Notes: generated from the letters alone by a model not told the origin. Counted from the first letter of the stretch, positions 1 to 6,475 are shown. The stretch: 8,764 nt of DNA from Bryobacterales bacterium (GCA_025462985.1 JAOAPP010000180.1:1-8764); one strand, 5' to 3'. Made by a program: numbers and translations.

Positions 1-399
1 CTGAACCGACCCGTAAGCGCGGCTAAACCTTGTCCGCTGTGATCGACTGATCGCTCGCCAACCTATTCCGCTGCCGATCTAACACACAGATTTGGTGTCT
101 CTCTCCACTCCAATCCACTCCGACAAACCACTGGTATCCGTTTCCCAAGATCGTCTCCTCGAAATGATCTCGACCTTTCCGTGACGCTCTTCTCCCCTAT
201 ACTGGCGCTCTTCGGCGCGAACCCCTCACAGGATGTTTTGCGACGGGTTGCTGTCCGCTGAGGTGCAGTTCCTTAGAAGGCGCTTTCCGCGCTGGCGCCG
301 CCTGGCACCGTCGGCGAACATTGGCCAGGTTGCTCCTTTGAAGTAACTGGCCTTAAGGGTATAGGGCGGCTCCAATAGAACTTCGCTCTGCTGTGTCTC
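1..399. other. Gene-free stretch at left edge
   Basis: No convincing gene is visible here. All three plus frames meet a stop within the first 42 bases and all three minus frames are closed by position 81, so at most the last few codons of a gene could enter from the left. The stretch holds a pyrimidine-rich patch with TCCACTCC twice (104-111 and 114-121), a direct repeat TGATCG (40-45 and 48-53), a hairpin GCGC-TTTCC-GCGC (280-292) and an inverted repeat GGCCAG/CTGGCC (323-328 and 347-352). The last two lie just past the stop of the minus-strand acetyltransferase gene and could help end its transcript, but neither is followed by a T-run in that direction. An 81-codon minus-strand reading frame (518-273) overlaps the acetyltransferase gene, has no recognisable sequence and is not called. 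Confidence 0.6.
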
Positions 400-1224
400 T
401 CATTGGTGAGGTATCGGAATGGCCAGCTGAATCCGCGAGTAAACGAGTTGGAACCCCGCTCGTTCGTAGTTGCGATGAGAAGCGCTTCCGGGAATGACGC
501 TGGCCGAAGCCAGATCACAGCCAGCGGCGGCTGCCTGCCGGAGCCGGTGAGCGATCAAGGCAAGCTGCAATCCCGCGCGCCGCGAGCCTCGCAGCGTCGC
601 ATCGCCGAAAAAGGTTGCCAGCCCCTCGGCAACAGTCATCCCCGCCACAGCCACACGCCGGCCGTGCGCCCGCGCGAAATACGACCGGAGATGAGGCGGT
701 GTTGACGCCACGACATCTATCTGCTCGGCCGAGATCTCGTCTCGCTCGGTGAATCCTCGGATCACAAGGTGCGCCCATTCCTTGCTATCCCCTTCCGACA
801 CGTTTTCTATTTCAGCCGACGGGTAGGCTGAGAGATCTTCGCCGGCCTCCAGTCGCCGCGCCAGAACATTGCTGATCTCCCGTATAACCGGCCTCTTTTC
901 TTGGAGCAGGCTCAATATGCTCGGATCCGCCATGACTGACACGTCGATTACTGCCGGGGCTCCGCGCGAATGAAAAAACTGTTCGAGGCGCGCCAACTCT
1001 TCCGGGCCGAGCGCGCCCCTCATTCCCATGGCGAGCGCTTGCGTCAGGGGTGAATCCACTCCCTGAAAGATGGCCCAACCGCCCGCTATCTGTTCGAAGG
1101 CTACTTCTGAATCGGGATGGCGATCGAAGTACGCCCGTGCGAACGCAATTCCGGAATCTGCATGACCGTCCTCCAATCGCCGAATGAGCCGGTCGTCGGC
1201 GCTGGACAACAGCGGCTTGAGCAT
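400..1224 (-). CDS. GNAT-like N-acetyltransferase (274 aa)
   Basis: Probable acetyl-CoA-dependent N-acetyltransferase of the GNAT fold, substrate unknown. The recognisable part is the C-terminal half. Residues 209-222 carry a basic and Gly segment (R212-G213, R215-R216-A217-G218-L219-Q220) in the place of the pyrophosphate-binding motif A, followed by a helix. Residues 242-264 (SVIPGSASHRNYERAGFQLV) match the usual GNAT end, in which an Asn-x-x-x-x-Gly-Phe segment leads to the last strands. Residues 1-130 are helical and less typical; they resemble the N-terminal half seen in long, about 270-residue GNAT proteins. The ATG at 1224 has no strong Shine-Dalgarno sequence. It lies 32 bp after the stop of the FAH-family gene on the same strand, so it is probably the distal gene of that transcript and may be translated by coupling. 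No membrane segment or signal peptide is seen. Family assignment is likely; function is open. Confidence 0.75.
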   Translation of the reverse strand: MLKPLLSSADDRLIRRLEDGHADSGIAFARAYFDRHPDSEVAFEQIAGGWAIFQGVDSPLTQALAMGMRGALGPEELARLEQFFHSRGAPAVIDVSVMADPSILSLLQEKRPVIREISNVLARRLEAGEDLSAYPSAEIENVSEGDSKEWAHLVIRGFTERDEISAEQIDVVASTPPHLRSYFARAHGRRVAVAGMTVAEGLATFFGDATLRGSRRAGLQLALIAHRLRQAAAAGCDLASASVIPGSASHRNYERAGFQLVYSRIQLAIPIPHQ

Positions 1225-1256
1225 AGTGTGTGGTGCTTTCGCGTTCGCCCCGGTCG

Positions 1257-2099
1257 CTACTCGCTGACAACCAACTGGTTTTGCTCACCGAGGCCTGTGA
1301 TCCCCAGCCGCATGCGGTTTCCAGGCTTCAGATAGGTGGGAGGATGCTGTCCGAGACCCACTCCGGGCGGCGTCCCCGTCGAGATGATATCGCCCGGCTG
1401 CAGACTCATAAAACGGCTCAGAAAGCTGATCAGGTAGGCCACGCCGAACACCATCGTTGCGGTGGTTCCACTCTGATACCGGTGTCCATCCACCTCGAGC
1501 CACAAGTCGAGAGCCTGCGGATTCGGCACGTCTTCGGCCGTCACCAGGTAAGGCCCGATGGGTCCAAAAGTGTCGGCGCTCTTTCCCTTGACCCACTGCC
1601 CAGTCCCTTCCAGCTGAAAGGCGCGCTCCGAGAGGTCGTTGACGACGCAGTATCCTGCCGCGTACGAGAGCGCTTCGGCTTCGGAAACATATTTGGCGGG
1701 CTTTCCGATGACCACTCCGAGTTCCACTTCCCAGTCGCTCTTCTTCGAGCCTCGCGGCAGCACCACATCGTCGTCGGGTCCGCAGATTGCAGAGGTTGCC
1801 TTCATGAAGACCACGGGCTCGTTCGGAACGGCCATTTTCGACTCCGCTGCATGATCGGAATAGTTCAGCCCAATGCAGATAAATTTTCCGACCTGTCCCA
1901 CACAGGGCCCCAGACGAGGTGAACCCTCCACCTTGGGAAGCTGCGCGAAGTCGGTTCCACGCAGACGGTCGATGGACTCAGGCAGTAAGGCGCTTCCCTT
2001 CAAGTCGCCAATCACGGATGTGAGATCACGAATCTCTCCCGAGGCGAGCAGCACGCCTGGCTTCTCTTGCCCTTTCGGTCCATAACGAAGCAGTTTCAC
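1257..2099 (-). CDS. Fumarylacetoacetate hydrolase family protein (2,4-diketo-3-deoxy-L-fuconate hydrolase / 'ureidoglycolate lyase' type)
   Basis: Cytosolic metal-dependent FAH-superfamily enzyme of 280 residues, the usual length for the subgroup annotated as 2,4-diketo-3-deoxy-L-fuconate hydrolase or ureidoglycolate lyase. The start KLLRYGPKGQEKPG, the IGLNYSDHAAES segment (about 76-87, H83) and the GDIISTGTPPGVG loop (236-248) are typical. Divalent-metal ligands are visible as E124 and E126 (DWEVELG) and D155 (VVNDLSER); K173 and D176 (KSADTFGPIG) lie in the expected active-site segment. I chose the GTG at 2099 because it gives the family's usual N-terminus and is preceded by GGAGGA (2109-2104) with 4 nt spacing. 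An in-frame TTG at 2123 would add eight residues. The acetyltransferase gene follows after 32 bp. The enzyme would cleave a C-C bond of a diketo or acylpyruvate intermediate. The exact substrate cannot be told from sequence, and no other pathway genes lie nearby. Confidence 0.93.
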   Translation of the reverse strand: MKLLRYGPKGQEKPGVLLASGEIRDLTSVIGDLKGSALLPESIDRLRGTDFAQLPKVEGSPRLGPCVGQVGKFICIGLNYSDHAAESKMAVPNEPVVFMKATSAICGPDDDVVLPRGSKKSDWEVELGVVIGKPAKYVSEAEALSYAAGYCVVNDLSERAFQLEGTGQWVKGKSADTFGPIGPYLVTAEDVPNPQALDLWLEVDGHRYQSGTTATMVFGVAYLISFLSRFMSLQPGDIISTGTPPGVGLGQHPPTYLKPGNRMRLGITGLGEQNQLVVSE

Positions 2100-2103
2100 A
2101 CAG

Positions 2104-2109
2104 TCCTCC
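2104..2109 (-). promoter_or_regulatory. Shine-Dalgarno that decides the FAH gene start
   Basis: On the minus strand GGAGGA stands 4 nt before GTG at 2099. It supports the GTG over the in-frame TTG at 2123, which has no such sequence before it. Confidence 0.7.
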
Positions 2110-2133
2110 GGTTTTCGGCTCAATGAGCAGCTG

Positions 2134-2148
2134 TCCCATTTTATGGGA
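2134..2148. repeat. Perfect inverted repeat between peptidase and FAH genes
   Basis: TCCCAT-TTT-ATGGGA is a 6-bp perfect inverted repeat with a 3-base centre, in the 78-bp gap between the peptidase stop and the FAH start. Two G-T pairs could extend it. No T-run follows on the minus strand, so it is not a standard intrinsic terminator. On the minus strand its centre contains TAAAAT (2144-2139), a five-of-six match to a -10 box, but no good -35 box stands upstream. It could be an operator over a weak promoter or a small processing or termination hairpin. Confidence 0.4.
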
Positions 2149-2177
2149 TGCCGGAGAAAAAGGTTCGTGACGCTGCT

Positions 2178-4583
2178 CTAGGGCTCGGTGACGGGGAGTG
2201 TTACTGTTTCGGTGATGCTGCCCGTGAGAGCAGTGGGGGCGCTTACGGCAGTGATCGTAACTGTACCCGTCACGGATGCCGTCTGAGTGGCGCTGGAGTT
2301 GGGACTACTGCCGCCGCCACAGGCGACCGTCAGGAGCGCTGAAACCACGGCTGCGGCACTGGCAAACCGAACGCGCGGACTCCTCTTTATCGCAGTCAGT
2401 GCACCCGCAGAAACGAGCAGCACGAACCCTGCCAGTGAAAGGGGCAATGTCCCGCCGGTCGGAACACTCCATCGCGGCTTAAATATTCCACTTGAAACTG
2501 CTGTCGCGTTCGTAATTGTCAAGGTGGTGCTTCCCGAGGAGGTGACCGTACCGGGAATTGAGCATGTCGTATTGGTGAGGGTCGACGGCACGGCGCAGCT
2601 GAACGAAACAATGCCGGTAAATCCGCCCGCAGGGGACACGGTCACAGTGGCCGCGCCGGAAGAGGCATCGGCTACCGTGAGCGTTGAAGGACTCACGGCA
2701 AGAGTAAAGCTCGGCGCCCAACTGTCGACAAGATTATTCGCGTCCACCGTGCCGAGCCCAGTTACTTGGTCGTAACCGACCGCGGCGGAGTACCCGATGG
2801 TGCCGGTCGCGCAGCCAGTTGTGCCCGCTGTGCAGGGCACCTGATTTGTGCCGGTCGTGATGTCGTGAAACGCCTCGGGCACGAGCGCGGCAAGAGCGTA
2901 CAGGCGCGGATTGATGTTGCCCTGACTGATGCCTGTCCTTTGATCGATCAGAGCTACGATTCCCGCGAATGTGGGCGCGGCAACGGAGGTCCCCCCGATT
3001 ACGTTCAGTGTTTGGTCGGAGTTGCGAAACCCGTTCACGCAGGAACTGGTCGTGGCCGGCACCCCTGTACTGGAGGGCGGAGTCGAGCAGATCAGGTATC
3101 CATCATGAGCCGGCGAAACCGCGAGCGAGACGTCCGGCACATCTCGTTGCCCGTCGGCCGGAACGCCCGGACCAGTCTGCCAACTGGGTTTCGTGAACGT
3201 GATACTCGCGCCCCCGCCAGTTGCCGAAAGGCCTTCTGTGCTCGAGGTGTCGTTCCATGCCTGTTCCGGGATGTAAGAGATTGCAGAACCTCCGTTGGCG
3301 TTGTTGGTGGGATTCCAATAGCTTCCAGTGCCTTCGTTGAACGCTGTCCCGCCCATGCCTGTCACATAGGGACTACTTGCTGGAAAATCCACTGCCAAGC
3401 CCTGAGTTGCCGATGTAATCGGCTTGTTTGGATCGGTGGACGAGTCACAATCTGCGGCGCCCGAGTCGCCCGAAGCCGCGACGATTGTCATGCCCTCCGC
3501 ATTGGCCTGTTGAAACACCGCATTCAGCGTGTTTATCTCACTGGTTCCGACTTGCGCCTCGCACACTCCATAAGTGAGGCTGAGTGCGTCGGCCACCTTG
3601 TTGTTTATGGCGTAGATTGCGGAGTTGAAGACATCCGACGAATTGACGTACACGATCGTGGCCCCGCGGGCTACCGCTCCCGCCCACTCCACATCCAGTT
3701 CCGCTTCCGAGAGGTCGTCTTTTTGCAACCCCGGGTCAGCACCGTCCACGATTACGGTCGGATCCTTCACCGTCAGCCCTGCCGCTGTTTGGAATGCTTC
3801 GATGTCGAAGATCTGGATATCCGTCTGACCCGCAATGGCTATTTTCCTGCCCGTGCCGTCAATGCCATTCGTATAGAGAGTCTGAACATCGTAGATCGTG
3901 GCAAAATCACCCGGGGCCATGAAATGGTTGTTGCTGATGCTGGACGTGAAGCGGGGACGCGCCACTGCCCGAGCGTGCGGCTTCGGATGCAAGTCCGACA
4001 AGCCCCGAACAGAGGCGACAGTTCCGCGCATCGCCGCCGGCAAAATCGGATCCGACGTATTCGCATAATGGCTCGTCCCGTTCAGCTCGAAACGGTGGAT
4101 CGCCGTCTGAAAAGCATACTGAGCCAAGCTCGCCGTGCCCGACATGCTGATGGAATTCCTGCTGCGCGAAACCTGGATATCCCGGAAGCCCAGGTTCTCA
4201 AGCCAGTGTTGGACCTTCTTCAGGTCGCTCGGGTTCATTCCAAACCGCTCCCCATATTGCTCCGGCGTCAGCCAATTCTGGTATTGGGGACTGGACGGGT
4301 CCTGCTGTTCCGCCAGCAGCTTAGCCAGTTCTGCCTGCTGCGCATCCGACATCTTGAAATCGATCGCAATGTGCGGAAGGGTTTCCTGCCCTGCCATTGC
4401 GCCTGTGTCCGGCAAAGAGGCGATGCGCGGACGTGTGTTCCCTTGAAGCTGGAACGTCCGCCCGTTCTCCAGGTCTTCACGGATACGGTTCGGCGGAGCA
4501 CCCGCCACGGCGGAGCCAGCCAGCAGCCACGCAGCCACGAACGTGGGGAAGAACCGCCGACATAGCAAATTTGAATTACACAT
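2178..4583 (-). CDS. Secreted S53 (sedolisin/kumamolisin-type) serine-carboxyl peptidase with C-terminal Ig-like and membrane segments
   Basis: Exported acid-type endopeptidase of 801 residues. Residues 1-28 form a signal peptide (basic RR, hydrophobic FVAAWLLAGSAVAGA). Residues about 38-200 are the pro-kumamolisin activation domain; an Arg/His/Ala-rich linker (200-212) is the likely processing area. The catalytic domain spans about 216-622. Glu293 and Asp297 (EAELD), Asp373 (ASGDSGAADC) and nucleophile Ser533 (GGTSVAAP) form the S53 Ser-Glu-Asp-Asp set. D574-I575 (FHDITTG) and D605 (GYDQVTGLG) fit the family's calcium site. Residues 624-692 resemble one Ig-like repeat with two Cys. Two hydrophobic helices follow (about 711-731 and 740-755) around a KRSPRVR loop, the second ending LTVACGGG, then a Ser/Thr-rich tail. 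Kumamolisins usually end at the catalytic domain, so this tail is extra. The ATG at 4583 gives a normal signal peptide but has only a weak ribosome site. Proprotein self-cleavage is inferred from the family. Confidence 0.95.
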   Translation of the reverse strand: MCNSNLLCRRFFPTFVAAWLLAGSAVAGAPPNRIREDLENGRTFQLQGNTRPRIASLPDTGAMAGQETLPHIAIDFKMSDAQQAELAKLLAEQQDPSSPQYQNWLTPEQYGERFGMNPSDLKKVQHWLENLGFRDIQVSRSRNSISMSGTASLAQYAFQTAIHRFELNGTSHYANTSDPILPAAMRGTVASVRGLSDLHPKPHARAVARPRFTSSISNNHFMAPGDFATIYDVQTLYTNGIDGTGRKIAIAGQTDIQIFDIEAFQTAAGLTVKDPTVIVDGADPGLQKDDLSEAELDVEWAGAVARGATIVYVNSSDVFNSAIYAINNKVADALSLTYGVCEAQVGTSEINTLNAVFQQANAEGMTIVAASGDSGAADCDSSTDPNKPITSATQGLAVDFPASSPYVTGMGGTAFNEGTGSYWNPTNNANGGSAISYIPEQAWNDTSSTEGLSATGGGASITFTKPSWQTGPGVPADGQRDVPDVSLAVSPAHDGYLICSTPPSSTGVPATTSSCVNGFRNSDQTLNVIGGTSVAAPTFAGIVALIDQRTGISQGNINPRLYALAALVPEAFHDITTGTNQVPCTAGTTGCATGTIGYSAAVGYDQVTGLGTVDANNLVDSWAPSFTLAVSPSTLTVADASSGAATVTVSPAGGFTGIVSFSCAVPSTLTNTTCSIPGTVTSSGSTTLTITNATAVSSGIFKPRWSVPTGGTLPLSLAGFVLLVSAGALTAIKRSPRVRFASAAAVVSALLTVACGGGSSPNSSATQTASVTGTVTITAVSAPTALTGSITETVTLPVTEP

Positions 4584-4631
4584 CTAATCGTTCACGACGG
4601 CGCACCGATTTCTGGCGTTTCGACCTTACAA

Positions 4632-4660
4632 TTCTTAAACATTCGCTGCCATTGAGACAA
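4632..4660 (-). promoter_or_regulatory. Possible sigma-70-type promoter for the S53 peptidase gene
   Basis: On the minus strand TTGTCT (4660-4655) and TAAGAA (4637-4632) are separated by 17 bp, with the start codon about 50 bp further on. The matches to TTGACA and TATAAT are only partial (four and three of six), so this is a weak call based on spacing and position. Confidence 0.25.
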
Positions 4661-4682
4661 TCGCACCCTAATACGCACATGT

Positions 4683-4744
4683 TTAGCGAGTGCTAAGTAG
4701 CCATATGGCTAGCCTTGCCCTGCCCGTAGGGGCGGATCGCAAGG
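4683..4744 (+). promoter_or_regulatory. Cluster of three adjacent hairpins, candidate structured leader of the CTERM-type gene
   Basis: Three inverted repeats lie end to end. The first is TTAGC-GAGT-GCTAA (4683-4696). The second is the perfect 14-bp palindrome TAGCC-ATAT-GGCTA (4698-4711). The third is a two-tier stem: outer CCTTGC (4713-4718) with GCAAGG (4739-4744), inner CTGCCC (4720-4725) with GGGCGG (4730-4735; one G-T pair) and loop GTAG, with ATC bulged on the 3' side. TAGC (4684-4687) could instead pair with GCTA (4708-4711), so the first two stems could be exclusive. The block sits 73 bp before the start codon of the secreted CTERM-type protein. It does not match the c-di-GMP, glycine or other common riboswitch cores that I know. 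It could equally be a protein-binding DNA operator. A promoter upstream of it was not clear. Confidence 0.4.
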
Positions 4745-4800
4745 AAATTTCTTCGTTAGAGTTCCCCAAAGTCCCGGCCACTTCCCTTCTGTTCCAAGAA

Positions 4801-4813
4801 GATTCGGAGAATC
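4801..4813 (+). promoter_or_regulatory. Ribosome binding site inside a small hairpin
   Basis: GGAG (4806-4809) lies 7 nt before the ATG at 4817, a good Shine-Dalgarno that fixes this start. The flanking bases form a perfect inverted repeat GATTC-GGA-GAATC, so part of the site sits in the loop and part in the stem. An overlapping hairpin CTTCT/AGAAG (4786-4790 and 4797-4801) stands just upstream. Both stems are short. Confidence 0.5.
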
Positions 4814-4816
4814 CTC

Positions 4817-5515
4817 ATGCTTAGCTCTCGCTCGTCACTCATTACACTCGCAGTTGCGGCGGCACTGGCCGGTCCAGGATCCGCGACAGCCACATCGGTC
4901 ACCAGCACCTCGTTCAATTCGTGGAAATCCAGCTTGATAGGCTCCCCCAGCGCGGCGGACTTCAACTCAGTATCGTTGGCCAACTACAATACCGCAAATG
5001 GGATAACACTCCCCACCATCGGGAACAGCTCAGTCGGGTACGTCGTCACAGGACCGGATAACGGCGGCTATCAGATGGCCGGAACCACATACAACAACAC
5101 CGTGGCTCTCGCCGGAAGTTCGGATCCCGGCGCAGGCCTCAATGTAGCGATGCCAGGCAGTGGAGTCAATGCATTTCTCGTGTCTGTCGGTTCGATCGGC
5201 GGAGCGCCGCTGACGCTTACGTTGTCCGATGGTGAAAGCTTTGCACTCTCGAGCGGGCTGTTCGGCATCTCCATTTCGCACCCGATAAGCTCCTTCCTGT
5301 TGACCACCACAACAGGGTCCCAAGCCGTCATCAACGACCTCTACTCTGGAGCGAGCGCCCTCCAGCAGGATCCGACAAGCACGGGCGGCTCCGGTTCGGG
5401 AACCCCAGCCGACGTGGCCCCGGTAGCGGAAGGCGCAACCTTCCTCATGACGGCCGCAGGATGCCTGATCCTGTTCGGGGCATGGAGGAAGTTCGGAATA
5501 CCAGCCGGCGCGTAG
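4817..5515 (+). CDS. Secreted protein with PEP-CTERM-like C-terminal sorting/anchor segment
   Basis: Predicted exported surface protein of 232 residues, function unknown. Residues 1-24 are a signal peptide (LITLAVAAALAGPGSATA). The body (about 28-178) is rich in Ser, Thr, Gly and Asn with alternating hydrophobic residues, as in a beta-sandwich; VINDLYSGAS (171-180) resembles the closing strand of many PEP-CTERM protein domains. A flexible Gly/Ser linker (188-196) leads to the C-terminal signal: PVAEGATFL (202-210), a hydrophobic helix (about 207-222) and the basic pair R224-K225. This is the tripartite layout read by exosortases, but Val-Ala-Glu-Gly replaces the usual Pro-Glu-Pro, so either the motif is a variant or the helix is only a membrane anchor. 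No exosortase gene is in the window. The gene is divergent from the S53 peptidase gene, with a hairpin-rich 233-bp gap between them. The ATG at 4817 has a good ribosome site. Seven residues follow the basic pair, a rather long tail. Confidence 0.8.
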   Translation: MLSSRSSLITLAVAAALAGPGSATATSVTSTSFNSWKSSLIGSPSAADFNSVSLANYNTANGITLPTIGNSSVGYVVTGPDNGGYQMAGTTYNNTVALAGSSDPGAGLNVAMPGSGVNAFLVSVGSIGGAPLTLTLSDGESFALSSGLFGISISHPISSFLLTTTTGSQAVINDLYSGASALQQDPTSTGGSGSGTPADVAPVAEGATFLMTAAGCLILFGAWRKFGIPAGA

Positions 5516-5545
5516 GCCAAGGCGAAAACAACCGGGCGATAGAAA

Positions 5546-5571
5546 GGCAGGGCCGCTGCCCCACCAGGTGG
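5546..5571 (+). terminator. Tandem hairpins after the CTERM-type gene (possible weak terminator)
   Basis: Two perfect hairpins lie side by side in the gap before accD: GGCAG-GGCCG-CTGCC (5546-5560) and CCAC-CAG-GTGG (5561-5571). GGGCC (5550-5554) could instead pair with GGCCC (5575-5579) to enclose the second. No T-run follows, so intrinsic termination is doubtful. They could slow or end transcription of the upstream gene or form part of an accD leader. Confidence 0.3.
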
Positions 5572-5590
5572 TCTGGCCCGTTGGATTCAC

Positions 5591-5599
5591 TGCTAAGAT
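5591..5599 (+). promoter_or_regulatory. Possible extended -10 promoter just before accD
   Basis: TGC-TAAGAT (5591-5599) fits an extended -10 box, with TAAGAT matching TATAAT at four of six bases. No good -35 is seen 17 bp upstream. A start about 7 nt downstream would leave accD with a leader of only a few bases, which agrees with the lack of a Shine-Dalgarno before its ATG. Confidence 0.3.
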
Positions 5600-5612
5600 A
5601 AACTCTGAGTTC

Positions 5613-6467
5613 ATGGCCTGGTTTACGCGACAGAAGCCTCCGGTAGAAGAAACCACTGCTCCTGAGGGAGAAAAAAGCGTTCGCACAGAAGGCCTTTGGC
5701 AAAAATGCGAGTCGTGTGGCCAGATCATCTGGCGGAAGTCGGTCGACGAGAACTTCCAGGTTTGTCCAAAGTGCGGCCATCATTTCCGAATCGGCGCGGC
5801 GGAGCGGCTAGTCCTACTATTCGATAACGGAACTTACGAATCTCACGACTCGACCTTGCAATCTTCCGACCCGCTAAACTTTGTCGATTCCAAGCCCTAC
5901 AGCCAGCGGCTTGCCGAAACGCGGGCGGCCACCAATCTTCCCGATGCCGTCATTTGCGGCAGCGGGCTGCTAAACGGACGTAAGGTTCAGATCTGCGCAC
6001 TCGAGCTGAAATTCATCGGTGGCAGCATGGGAGCGGTGGTAGGCGAAAAGATCACCCGCAGCATTGAGCGCTGCCTGGCTGAAAAGACACCGCTCATCAT
6101 TATTTCCGCTTCCGGCGGCGCGCGCATGCAGGAAGGCGCGATTAGCCTGATGAAGCTTGCAAAACTCTCCGCAGCTTTGATGCGGCTTGACGAGGCGCGA
6201 CTTCCCTACATCAGCGTTCTGACCGACCCCACCACGGGCGGCGTCACGGCCAGCTTTGCTATGCTTGGCGACCTCAATATTGCCGAACCAGGCGCGCTTA
6301 TCGGCTTTGCCGGCCCGCGCGTCATCGAGCAGACTATCCGCCAGAAGCTTCCCGAAGGATTTCAGCGTAGTGAATTCCTGCTGGAGCATGGCTTTCTGGA
6401 CGCTATCGTCGCACGTGCGCAATTGAAGACCTACATTACCAACGCTCTCAATTTTTTCACCTGTTAG
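5613..6467 (+). CDS. accD: Acetyl-CoA carboxylase carboxyltransferase subunit beta
   Basis: Beta subunit of the carboxyltransferase of acetyl-CoA carboxylase. With AccA it moves the carboxyl group from carboxybiotin on AccB to acetyl-CoA, giving malonyl-CoA, the first committed step of fatty-acid synthesis in the cytosol. The 284-residue protein has the N-terminal zinc ribbon C32-x2-C35...C51-x2-C54, then the crotonase-like fold: FIGGSMG (134-140), the SASGGARMQEG loop (165-175) with its Gly pair, and DPTTGGVTASFAMLGD (205-220) through AEPGALIGFAGPRVI (224-238). Length fits the family. I chose ATG 5613 because MAWFTR is the typical AccD start; an in-frame GTG at 5568 would add 15 residues of no family likeness. 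No Shine-Dalgarno precedes this ATG. The ABC-F gene starts 15 bp after the stop, so the two probably share a transcript. accA and the biotin-carrier genes are not in the window. Confidence 0.98.
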   Translation: MAWFTRQKPPVEETTAPEGEKSVRTEGLWQKCESCGQIIWRKSVDENFQVCPKCGHHFRIGAAERLVLLFDNGTYESHDSTLQSSDPLNFVDSKPYSQRLAETRAATNLPDAVICGSGLLNGRKVQICALELKFIGGSMGAVVGEKITRSIERCLAEKTPLIIISASGGARMQEGAISLMKLAKLSAALMRLDEARLPYISVLTDPTTGGVTASFAMLGDLNIAEPGALIGFAGPRVIEQTIRQKLPEGFQRSEFLLEHGFLDAIVARAQLKTYITNALNFFTC

Positions 6468-6475
6468 AGAAAATA

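Noticed and set aside
1..42. End of a plus-strand gene entering from the left edge
   Set aside because: Short open ends (to 26 or 42) exist, but so few codons cannot be told from chance.
273..518. An 81-codon minus-strand open frame past and over the acetyltransferase 3' end
   Set aside because: It overlaps the real gene in another frame, has no ribosome site or known motif, and its composition looks random.
1230..1922. A 230-codon plus-strand open frame over the FAH-family gene
   Set aside because: It is in the same register as the FAH codons and is open for the same codon-use reason. It shows no family likeness, while the opposite strand has complete FAH motifs.
2766..4565. A 599-codon open frame on the plus strand, antisense to the S53 peptidase gene
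   Set aside because: Its codons sit exactly on the peptidase codons, so antisense stops can arise only where the peptidase uses TTA, CTA or TCA. Those are rare codons in this GC-rich style, which explains the long opening. The translation is Arg/Cys/His-rich with no recognisable domain.
4705..4720. A sigma-54 promoter (TGGC...TTGC), as expected for some PEP-CTERM genes
   Set aside because: TGGC (4706-4709) and TTGC (4715-4718) are present, but the GG and GC elements are 2 bp too close for a -24/-12 promoter.
5030..5728. A 232-codon minus-strand open frame over the CTERM-type gene and the start of accD
   Set aside because: It is again in register with the CTERM-type gene and runs across the start of accD. 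Composition is unlike a real protein and no ribosome site or motif supports it.
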